Origin: an uncultured Bacillota bacterium
Lineage (GTDB): Bacteria > Bacillota > Dehalobacteriia > UBA4068
Reading direction: 5' to 3'
NCBI GenBank assembly: GCA_934427095.1
Contig: CAKRYM010000118.1
Span: 1 to 5,162 of the forward strand
Length of the DNA stretch: 5,162 bases
Positions 1 through 5,090 of the stretch are shown here, piece by piece (positions within the stretch are counted from its first letter, which is position 1; each line of letters opens with the position of its first letter). The translations under genes were made by a program, and so were the position numbers. The notes below the pieces were generated by a model. The model was given only the letters and a program-made list of their open reading frames with translations. It did no database searches and was not told the origin of the DNA.

Positions 1-257
1 TCCTTCAGCTGGATAACACGCTGATTTTTGCGGGCTTCCTTTTCCCGTTTCATCTGATCGAAGCGGTATTTGCCATAATCCATAATTTTGCAAACCGGCG
101 GTTTGGCGTTAGGGGAAATTTCCACCAGATCCAACCCCCGTTCGGCAGCGTGTTCCAATGCGGTACGCAGCGGCAGGATGACGCTTTCTTCTCCGTCCTC
201 CACCATGCGAATTTCCGACGCCCGGATTTCTTCATTGATGCGCAGTTCTTTGATGAT
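1..257 (-). CDS. infC: Translation initiation factor IF-3, N-terminal part (cut by left edge)
   Basis: IF-3 binds the 30S subunit, keeps it apart from 50S and checks start-codon and initiator-tRNA choice. The 85 codons visible hold the N-terminal domain and the start of the linker. Hallmarks are INEEIRASEIRMV (residues 7-19), LDLVEISPNAKPPVCKIMDYGK (about 42-63, the family signature) and the lysine/arginine-rich linker with KEARKNQ (73-79). No ATG, GTG or TTG lies near the true N-terminus. The first in-frame ATG is codon 18, inside the conserved block. A GGAGGT lies 4 nt before two tandem ATC codons, so I call the first ATC (255-257); the second (252-254) is possible. This mirrors the AUU start known from other infC genes, which IF-3 itself discriminates against, giving autoregulation. 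The gene is divergent from ytxC-thrS, and rpmI-rplT would be expected beyond the left edge. Identity is very sure; the exact start codon less so. Confidence 0.96.
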   Translation of the reverse strand, partial: MIKELRINEEIRASEIRMVEDGEESVILPLRTALEHAAERGLDLVEISPNAKPPVCKIMDYGKYRFDQMKREKEARKNQRVIQLK

Positions 258-261
258 CAGC

Positions 262-267
262 ACCTCC
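262..267 (-). promoter_or_regulatory. infC ribosome binding site that sets the non-AUG start
   Basis: On the minus strand GGAGGT is followed by GCTG and then ATC-ATC-AAA. From GGAGG the gap is 5 nt to the first ATC and 8 nt to the second. The other genes in the window have gaps of 5 to 6 nt, which favours the first. No standard start codon lies at a workable distance; the in-frame GTG overlaps the site itself. Confidence 0.85.
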
Positions 268-275
268 GTAAATAT

Positions 276-300
276 AAAAAAATACGACGCGAAGCGCCGC
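276..300 (-). terminator. Intrinsic terminator (attenuator) inside the infC leader
   Basis: On the minus strand GCGGCGC, a UUC loop and GCGUCGU form a 7-bp stem with two G-U pairs, followed by one A and seven U residues. It ends only 8 nt before the infC ribosome binding site, so it must be bypassed for infC to be expressed. That marks it as an attenuator rather than the end of an upstream gene. Confidence 0.78.
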
Positions 301-395
301 AAATCATAGATCAAGACCTTATGCTTGTATCATGACCCGATGCCTGAAGCACCCAGGTGAGAAGCGGCAGCTTCTTCTTAGCTATTAGCAGCATT

Positions 396-424
396 ATCTT
401 ACCAGATATCCTACGCTCTGTCAA
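396..424 (-). promoter_or_regulatory. Sigma-A promoter of infC
   Basis: On the minus strand: a perfect -35 TTGACA (424-419), a 17-nt spacer and -10 TAAGAT (401-396) preceded by TGG, an extended -10 TGn. The predicted transcription start is near 389. This is the best promoter match upstream of infC. Confidence 0.82.
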
Positions 425-453
425 GGATATTTTTCACATTTTTGCATAGGATA
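425..453 (+). promoter_or_regulatory. Possible sigma-E-like sporulation promoter of ytxC
   Basis: GGATATT (425-431), a 13-nt spacer and CATAGGAT(A) (445-453) resemble the sigma-E pattern (roughly KMATATT, 13-15 nt, CATAcaMT): 6 of 7 positions at -35 and 6 of 8 at -10. The expected start near 460 lies about 30 nt before the ATG at 490, leaving the GGAGG in the transcript. No good sigma-A promoter is seen for ytxC. A sporulation promoter suits a YtxC-family gene, but the motif is degenerate and this rests on inspection only. Confidence 0.4.
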
Positions 454-479
454 AGCGAAGAGAACTTCCCTACGGCAAT

Positions 480-484
480 GGAGG
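480..484 (+). promoter_or_regulatory. ytxC ribosome binding site
   Basis: GGAGG lies 5 nt before ATG 490-492. It decides between three in-frame starts: TTG 442 has no such site and sits inside the putative promoter, and ATG 478 overlaps the site itself. Confidence 0.82.
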
Positions 485-489
485 CCTAC

Positions 490-1311
490 ATGACAGAAAT
501 CATTCTACACCCCCAAGCACACCGGGCTTTTCTTTCTGCCCTGGCTAAGCAAAGTAAGGAACCGATTTTTTGCCGCCGGCAAGAAGACCGGTTATGGGTG
601 AACAAAGCAACCGCGCCCATGCTGGCCAAAGCTTTAGCTGTTGGCGTATTCCCGCTATATGAGCTTTCTCTTTTTAATCAAATGGCGCAAAAACGGTTGA
701 AGGACATGCCAGCCAAAGACCGCGCCGCAGTCATCCGTATCAGCTGGGAATTGGCCCAAGTCTATCCTGACCGGGACTTACCCTTTACCGGCCCCAGCCG
801 TTATGAATATTTAACCCGTCTGCTGACAGAGGCTTTAACAGAAAACCCTCATCAGAATTCTCTGCATATGGAAGGATTCCTGCGTTTTCGCTTAAAAGGA
901 CACCAGGCTTGGCTCAATCATATTCTGACTTTAGGGGCAGATCAATTGCTCAGCCAACAAGAGGACGAAGATTGCCTTCGCCTTATGCAGGAGAAAGCCT
1001 TGCCAAAACCGAAAGAAACCTTAAGGCTGCATCTGTTTTTTTCGCCTGGCGGTATCTTTCATCTCTGGCAACAAACGGACAAAGGGGTAAGGGATTTAGA
1101 AGGCGGCTGCTGGGCAGGGATGGAAGGAACCTTGCTAGCGGATTTAATTTACCGCCGGCCGAAAGCCGTTATTCTGCATAGCCCAGAACTGGCCTCACCG
1201 CGTTTGGTGCGCAGGCTGGAAAAAATTTTCGGCTCCCGCTTAGAACAATTGCGCCGCGGGGAAGGCATATCGGACGCAAATTCCATGCTTGACAAAAACC
1301 AGCCTGGGTGA
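490..1311 (+). CDS. ytxC: YtxC-family sporulation-associated protein
   Basis: A 273-residue protein, close to the usual YtxC length. Family-like features are MEGFLRFRLKGH (residues 127-138, like the EGF-x-FRLK segment), the strand LRLHLFFSPGGIFHLW (178-193), and a C-terminal block LLADLIYRRPKAVILH (215-230) followed by a predicted helix ending KIFGSRLEQLRRGEG (245-259). YtxC is annotated as sporulation-related; its biochemical role is unknown to me, and I see no catalytic motif, signal peptide or membrane segment. The protein is probably cytosolic. Position supports the call: ytxC lies beside thrS in Bacillus too. The usual cysteine-rich YtxC tail is not evident; the protein ends SMLDKNQPG. 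Start ATG 490 is set by GGAGG with 5-nt spacing. The last codons carry the thrS promoter: the -35 lies in codons for LDK and the TGA stop forms part of the extended -10. Confidence 0.8.
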   Translation: MTEIILHPQAHRAFLSALAKQSKEPIFCRRQEDRLWVNKATAPMLAKALAVGVFPLYELSLFNQMAQKRLKDMPAKDRAAVIRISWELAQVYPDRDLPFTGPSRYEYLTRLLTEALTENPHQNSLHMEGFLRFRLKGHQAWLNHILTLGADQLLSQQEDEDCLRLMQEKALPKPKETLRLHLFFSPGGIFHLWQQTDKGVRDLEGGCWAGMEGTLLADLIYRRPKAVILHSPELASPRLVRRLEKIFGSRLEQLRRGEGISDANSMLDKNQPG

Positions 1312-1317
1312 TAAGAT
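1289..1317 (+). promoter_or_regulatory. Sigma-A promoter of thrS, overlapping the end of ytxC
   Basis: A perfect -35 TTGACA (1289-1294), a 17-nt spacer and -10 TAAGAT (1312-1317). The three bases before the -10 are TGA, both the ytxC stop and an extended -10 TGn. The predicted start is near 1324, at the beginning of the T-box leader. Hexamers and spacing equal those of the infC promoter. Confidence 0.85.
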
Positions 1318-1323
1318 GCTTTC

Positions 1324-1567
1324 AACGAAATATGATAAAACGTTGAACCGGACATGGGTAAAAGAAACATTTCCCTCCAGAGAGCGCCTCTCGGCTGCAA
1401 GGGCGCGGGATACCGTCTTTTGCTTACCACCGGGGAGTGCGGGGGTGAACCCCTGCCGTGAAGCCGCGTTAGTGCGAAGAGTGGTCTAGGGATCTTTTCC
1501 CTAGGCAATTCGGGTGGAACCGTGGAGTTAAGACTTCATCCCGTTGGGGATGAAGTCTTTTTGTTTT
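1324..1567 (+). promoter_or_regulatory. T-box riboswitch, tRNA-Thr responsive (thrS leader)
   Basis: Senses uncharged tRNA-Thr and lets transcription proceed into thrS. Visible parts: Stem I closed by CCGG (1348-1351)/CCGG (1430-1433); a GACATGGGTA segment matching the 5' side of the specifier loop; an AGAGA bulge (1379-1383) below a GCGCC/GGCGC distal helix (1384-1388/1402-1406). The specifier is ACC at 1426-1428, a Thr codon, followed by A. A 7-bp stem (1439-1445/1450-1456) lies in the Stem II region, and Stem III is CTAGGGA/TCCCTAG (1486-1492/1498-1504). The T-box core AATTCGGGTGGAACCGTGG is at 1507-1525. The antiterminator pairs CGGG (1511-1514) with CCCG (1540-1543) and GTGGAG with CTTCAT (1522-1527/1534-1539), leaving the 7-nt bulge TGGAACC with UGGA to bind the tRNA 3' end. 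The competing terminator follows. Confidence 0.96.
1530..1567 (+). terminator. T-box terminator of the thrS leader
   Basis: A perfect 13-bp stem (1530-1542/1547-1559) with a GTTG loop, followed by TTTTTGTTTT when the last stem bases are counted. Its 5' arm is shared with the antiterminator, so the two are mutually exclusive. Confidence 0.96.
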
Positions 1568-1595
1568 CTATTATGCACAAAATTCCAGCAGAGGT

Positions 1596-1612
1596 CAGCG
1601 GTAATCCCGCTG
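1596..1612 (+). other. Hairpin in the thrS 5' UTR between terminator and ribosome binding site
   Basis: CAGCGG, a 5-nt loop and CCGCTG form a perfect 6-bp stem. It ends 6 nt before AGGAGG (1619-1624), has no U-tract, and exists only in read-through mRNA. It could affect mRNA stability or processing, or ribosome access; no role can be assigned. Confidence 0.45.
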
Positions 1613-1630
1613 CCAATTAGGAGGGTTCAT

Positions 1631-3574
1631 ATGTATATTAATTTAGTAAATTACGGCAAAGTCGAAGGGGAAGCCAATGCGCCCTTAATCGCTTATGCCA
1701 AGGAAGCAGACCGCGACCTGGCCAAAAAAGCCTGCGTCGCCCGAGTAAATGGAGAAATTCGTGATCTCCGTACCATTCCCGCCGAAGGGGATGAGGTGGA
1801 AATTCTCACCTTTGCGAACCCGGAAGGGAAAAAGGCCTTCAATCATACTTGCTCCCATATTATGGCGCAAGCAGTCAAACGCCTTTTTCCCCAGGCTAAA
1901 CTGGCCATTGGCCCGGCCATTGAGGACGGCTTCTATTACGATTTCGATGTAGAAACGCCCTTCACCCCAGAGGATTTGGCTGCCATTGAAAAAGAAATGA
2001 AAAAAATTGTCAAAGAGAATCAGCCTTTGACCCGTTATGAATTGCCGCCGCAGGAGGCCATTGCCTTTTATGAGGAAAAAGGCGAATCCTACAAAGTAGA
2101 ATTGATTCAAAAACATGCGGACAAAGGGGAAAATATCAGCTTCTACAAGGAAGCAGAATTTGACGAACTGTGCGCTGGCCCCCATGTGATGAGCACTGGC
2201 GCGATCAAAGCCTATAAACTCACCCATACCGCTGCGGCATACTGGCATGGGGATGCTAATCTGCCCATGTTAAGCCGGATTTACGGCACGGCATTTCCCA
2301 GCAAGGAAGAATTAGACGCCCATTTGGCGGCCTTGGAAGAAGCGCGCCGCCGAGATCATAATAAGATCGGCCGTGAACTGGAATATTTCACCACCGTGGA
2401 TGTGATCGGCCAGGGTCTCCCGGTTATGCTGCCCAAAGGCGCTAAGACCATTCAGGTCTTGCAACGTTTTGTGGAAGATGAGGAAGCCCGCCGGGGCTGG
2501 CAGTTGACCAAAACGCCTTTGATGGCGAAGTCCGATCTGTATGTGATTTCCGGACACTGGGATCACTATCAGGACGGCATGTTCATCATGGGTGACCCGG
2601 AAAAAGACAAAGAAGTCTTTGCCCTGCGCCCTATGACCTGCCCCTTCCAATATCAATGCTATTTGAACCGGGCCCGTTCTTATCGAGATCTGCCCCTGCG
2701 CTATGATGAAACCTCTACCCTGTTCCGAAATGAGGAAAGCGGCGAAATGCACGGACTGATCCGCGTCCGCCAATTCACCATTTCCGAAGGGCATTTGATG
2801 TGCACTCCGGATCAGTTGGAAGACGAATTCAGAGGCTGCCTGGAATTGGCCAATTATATGCTGAAATGCGTAGGCCTGAGCGACGACGTCTCCTATCGCT
2901 TCTCCCAGTGGGATCCGGAAAACCGGGAAAAATATATCGGCACCGAGGAACAATGGAATGAAGCCCAAGACGCCATGAAACGCATCCTGGATGATTTGGG
3001 CCTGCAATACAAAATCGGTGTTGGCGAAGCGGCTTTCTACGGTCCTAAGCTGGACATTCAGATCAAAAACGTCTGGGGCAAGGAAGACACCTTAATCACC
3101 ATTCAGATCGATCAAATGCTGGCGGAAAAATTCGGCATGGAATATACCGATACAGACGGCCAGAAAAAGAACCCCTATATCATTCACCGTACCTCCATCG
3201 GCTGCTATGAACGGACTTTGGCTCTGGTGTTAGAAAAATTTGCCGGCGCCCTGCCCTTGTGGATGGCTCCGGTCCAGGTGAAGCTGCTGCCTATTGCTGA
3301 CCGGCATATCGATTACCTGAAAGAGTTGAAAATGAAATTGATGGATCTGGGGATTCGTGCGGAAGTAGATACCCGTAGCGAAAAAATCGGCTACAAGATT
3401 CGTTCCGCCCAAATGGAAAAAGTCCCCTACATGGTGGTGGTGGGCGATAAGGATATTGAAAACAATGTCTTGGCCGTCCGCTCCCGTAGCAAAGGCGAAT
3501 TGGGCACCATGACTTACGAAGCCTTTGTCCATCGTCTACAGCAGGAAATTGCCGACAAAGCCTTAGAATCCTAA
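1631..3574 (+). CDS. thrS: Threonyl-tRNA synthetase
   Basis: Cytosolic class II enzyme that charges tRNA-Thr. It has 647 residues (E. coli 642). Domains: TGS (about 1-62); editing domain (about 65-225) with H72-xxx-H76 in HTCSH and C181-xxx-H185 in CAGPH, for clearing Ser-tRNA-Thr; catalytic core (about 245-540); anticodon-binding domain (about 546-645). Zinc ligands are C337 (RPMTCPF), H388 (ISEGHLM) and H519 (IIHR). The motif 2 arginine is R366 in LFRNEESGEMHG; motif 3 is GCYERTLAL (524-532). Oddities: the usual MNCP-[GH]H and FTQDDAH read MTCPFQ and FTISEGH, and the editing Asp before C-x-GPH aligns with E179. Start ATG 1631 follows AGGAGG (1619-1624) by 6 nt; an in-frame upstream extension runs through the T-box terminator and is not real. 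Controlled by the T-box; ends at a strong terminator. Confidence 0.98.
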   Translation: MYINLVNYGKVEGEANAPLIAYAKEADRDLAKKACVARVNGEIRDLRTIPAEGDEVEILTFANPEGKKAFNHTCSHIMAQAVKRLFPQAKLAIGPAIEDGFYYDFDVETPFTPEDLAAIEKEMKKIVKENQPLTRYELPPQEAIAFYEEKGESYKVELIQKHADKGENISFYKEAEFDELCAGPHVMSTGAIKAYKLTHTAAAYWHGDANLPMLSRIYGTAFPSKEELDAHLAALEEARRRDHNKIGRELEYFTTVDVIGQGLPVMLPKGAKTIQVLQRFVEDEEARRGWQLTKTPLMAKSDLYVISGHWDHYQDGMFIMGDPEKDKEVFALRPMTCPFQYQCYLNRARSYRDLPLRYDETSTLFRNEESGEMHGLIRVRQFTISEGHLMCTPDQLEDEFRGCLELANYMLKCVGLSDDVSYRFSQWDPENREKYIGTEEQWNEAQDAMKRILDDLGLQYKIGVGEAAFYGPKLDIQIKNVWGKEDTLITIQIDQMLAEKFGMEYTDTDGQKKNPYIIHRTSIGCYERTLALVLEKFAGALPLWMAPVQVKLLPIADRHIDYLKELKMKLMDLGIRAEVDTRSEKIGYKIRSAQMEKVPYMVVVGDKDIENNVLAVRSRSKGELGTMTYEAFVHRLQQEIADKALES

Positions 3575-3593
3575 GCCACAAGAGTGAATCAGA

Positions 3594-3627
3594 AAAAACA
3601 CCTGCTATTTCCATAGCAGGTGTTTTT
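3594..3627. terminator. Bidirectional terminator between thrS and the transporter
   Basis: ACACCTGCTAT (3598-3608) and ATAGCAGGTGT (3613-3623) form an 11-bp perfect stem with a TTCC loop. It is flanked by A6 on the left and T5 on the right, so each strand ends in a U-run. It lies about 20 nt after the thrS stop and 7 nt after the end of the convergent transporter gene, serving both. Confidence 0.93.
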
Positions 3628-3633
3628 CTTATG

Positions 3634-4887
3634 TTAAGATTTTCTGGCACCCATATTGCCGTTCCAGTGTCTTCCGCGATAGGTCAGCAATTGCAAGACC
3701 AACGCCGCAGCACCCATCAAGGAGAAAATCAAATAGCTCAGATGGTAAGACCCTGTTATGTCGGCAATCAACCCAGGCATTACCCCAAAAACCAAGGCAC
3801 CGGCGGTAAATAAGGCCTGCATTAACTTTACCGCAGAAGGATAACGGTCCCCACTGGTCAAATCTGCGCTCCAAATCGACGCGCCCATGGAACCAATGGC
3901 ATAACCGATACCGATTACCACGCACACCCCCGCTACAAAGACTGGATGACCGCCAGTGGTAAAATAACATAATCCATTACTCACTGTGACCAAAAGGCAG
4001 AAACCCATCCCAGCCACAGCGCCACCCATACTATCCGCCACACGACCGCAAAGGATTTTGCCTAAAGCCAAGCTTAATCCTGCCACACTGACAAAACGGG
4101 AAATCAGCAAACTCTCATATCCTTCTGTGGAAAAGAGCATAGAAAGATGGTTAAAAGAGACATTACACACGGCGCCCATTAATAAGCAAACCGTGCCGAT
4201 TTGCAGCCATTCCCGGTGTGACAATCCCCGCGAAGGAGCCGAGACGGGCTTGGGCTTTTCCCTTAGCTGCACGGGGATTTCCCCATAAGGGGGCAAATGT
4301 TTATCTTCTGGATCATCCCGCAAAAGCAACCAGACCAAGCAAGCCAACAATGCCAAAAATCCCGCAACTGCCAAAAAAGCACCGCGTAAGGAGATAGCCT
4401 CTATCATTCGGGTAATGGGGCCAGGCATGACTACCGCAGCCAAACCGCTACCAGCGGCACATATACCCAAGGCCAGGTTACGCTTACGATGGAACCAACG
4501 GCTGATTAAAATAGATATCGGTACCATAGAGGCTAAGCCATAGCAGATACCATTGACGATAGCGGCAGCACAATACGCCGCGTAACTTTTGGCAAAACCA
4601 TACCCCATAAACGCCACAGCGCCCATAAGTACAGAGAAAAACAACCCGGTTCGCAAAGAAAACCAGCGATAATACTTATCCACCTCTAACATGACGAAAA
4701 AACCGACCATAAACCGTAGGGCAAAGAGGAAAGACCCCTGAGCATAACGAAAGCTGTTTTCTGCCACGATATAAGGAAGATATACAGAAAAGCAATTGGA
4801 GGCCACGCCAGCAGAAACAAATAAGGCAATGGTACAGCCAAGGCAAATTACCCAAGCATAATGTATGGATTTTCCTTTTCGCTTCAT
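3634..4887 (-). CDS. Major facilitator superfamily transporter, OFA/monocarboxylate-like
   Basis: A 417-residue inner-membrane protein with a short basic N-terminus (MKRKGKS) and about 12 hydrophobic segments in two halves. The halves are joined by a charged, proline-rich cytosolic loop (about 190-226). The segment SRWFHRKRNLALGICAAGSGLA (129-150) matches the TM4-TM5 region of the oxalate:formate antiporter and monocarboxylate carriers (RWF-x-[KR]R-x-x-A-x-G). GKILCGRVADSMGG (276-289) is a motif A-like loop in the second half; the matching TM2-TM3 loop of the first half (LEVDKYYRW, 67-75) is degenerate. The likely substrate is a small carboxylate, but no residue fixes it. Start ATG 4887 has GGAGGT (4898-4893) 5 nt upstream. 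Transcribed alone, convergent with thrS. MFS membership is sure; the subfamily is probable. Confidence 0.93.
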   Translation of the reverse strand: MKRKGKSIHYAWVICLGCTIALFVSAGVASNCFSVYLPYIVAENSFRYAQGSFLFALRFMVGFFVMLEVDKYYRWFSLRTGLFFSVLMGAVAFMGYGFAKSYAAYCAAAIVNGICYGLASMVPISILISRWFHRKRNLALGICAAGSGLAAVVMPGPITRMIEAISLRGAFLAVAGFLALLACLVWLLLRDDPEDKHLPPYGEIPVQLREKPKPVSAPSRGLSHREWLQIGTVCLLMGAVCNVSFNHLSMLFSTEGYESLLISRFVSVAGLSLALGKILCGRVADSMGGAVAGMGFCLLVTVSNGLCYFTTGGHPVFVAGVCVVIGIGYAIGSMGASIWSADLTSGDRYPSAVKLMQALFTAGALVFGVMPGLIADITGSYHLSYLIFSLMGAAALVLQLLTYRGRHWNGNMGARKS

Positions 4888-4938
4888 GCCGCACCTCCTT
4901 TGGAATGAATGTCTAGTCTTCTCGGCCTTGCTTTTCTG

Positions 4939-4949
4939 TGTTTAAACCT
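4939..4949 (+). repeat. Direct repeat copy 1, possible operator (TGTTTAAACCT)
   Basis: An 11-bp sequence containing the 8-bp palindrome GTTTAAAC (4940-4947). It lies about 10-20 bp downstream of the predicted transporter transcription start. The second copy at 5017-5027 matches at 10 of 11 bases in the same orientation. Confidence 0.45.
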
Positions 4950-4965
4950 GATTGATCCGTTCCTT

Positions 4966-4994
4966 ATTATCCATCGAGCGGTTCCTTTTTGCAA
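4966..4994 (-). promoter_or_regulatory. Probable sigma-A promoter of the transporter gene
   Basis: On the minus strand: TTGCAA (4994-4989, 4 of 6), a 17-nt spacer and GATAAT (4971-4966, 5 of 6). The predicted start is near 4959, giving a leader of about 70 nt to the ATG. It is weaker than the infC and thrS promoters, as for a regulated gene. The rest of 4888-5057 holds no gene. Confidence 0.6.
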
Positions 4995-5016
4995 GAAAAA
5001 CTTTCCTTTTCGTTTA

Positions 5017-5027
5017 TGTTTAACCCT
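5017..5027 (+). repeat. Direct repeat copy 2, possible operator (TGTTTAACCCT)
   Basis: Matches copy 1 at 10 of 11 bases, 78 bp away centre to centre. It lies upstream of the -35 of the predicted transporter promoter, so the two copies bracket that promoter. An operator role is inference. Confidence 0.4.
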
Positions 5028-5057
5028 AACCTAACAAAATCCATCAGGCAATAAAGA

Positions 5058-5085
5058 GAAACGCCGCCAGAACAGGCGGCGTTTC
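5058..5085 (-). terminator. Intrinsic terminator of a minus-strand transcript from the right
   Basis: GAAACGCCGCC (5058-5068) and GGCGGCGTTTC (5075-5085) form an 11-bp perfect stem with a 6-nt loop. On the minus strand a U-rich tail follows (TTTCTCTTTATT, counting the last stem bases). The plus-strand tail (TTTCCCAAC) is poor, so it most likely ends a transcript entering from the right edge. Confidence 0.75.
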
Positions 5086-5090
5086 CCAAC

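Larger units (their letters stand above)
258..389 (-). ncRNA. infC operon leader, probable L20-type attenuator
   Basis: The leader runs about 130 nt from the predicted start near 389 to the AUC codon. In transcript order the sequence shows: a 6-bp hairpin with a UGCC loop (375-360); a hairpin at 334-305 built of two 4-bp helices (CAUG/UAUG and CAAG/CUUG) around a symmetrical 3x3 internal loop; and a U-tract terminator hairpin (300-276) ending just before GGAGGT. Part of the first hairpin (374-364) can instead pair over 10 bp, with one bulged U, to 300-291, which would disrupt the terminator. Known biology: infC-rpmI-rplT of Bacillus and relatives is controlled by L20 through a leader terminator. 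Assigning L20 as the ligand here is inference; the attenuator architecture is visible. Confidence 0.72.

Noticed and set aside
88..309. Plus-strand open frames over infC
   Set aside because: They are antisense to the conserved IF-3 frame, lack ribosome binding sites and give no recognisable protein.
442..489. In-frame upstream starts for ytxC (TTG 442, ATG 478)
   Set aside because: TTG 442 has no ribosome binding site and lies within the putative promoter; ATG 478 overlaps the GGAGG that serves ATG 490.
1149..1508. Minus-strand open frame over the ytxC end and T-box
   Set aside because: It crosses a well-defined structured RNA and promoter; its product has no recognisable features.
1544..1630. 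Upstream in-frame extension of thrS
   Set aside because: It would translate the T-box terminator loop and arm. ATG 1631 has a perfect AGGAGG, and its product begins with a proper TGS domain.
1685..3007. Long minus-strand open frames inside thrS (1685-2248, 2312-3007)
   Set aside because: They are shadows of a strongly conserved coding frame, with no ribosome binding sites or known domains.
3986..4288. Plus-strand open frame inside the transporter gene
   Set aside because: Antisense to conserved MFS segments, with no ribosome binding site.
5021..5035. Telomere-like TAACCCTAACCTAAC
   Set aside because: A short A/C-rich run with two imperfect units in a bacterial promoter region; no array.
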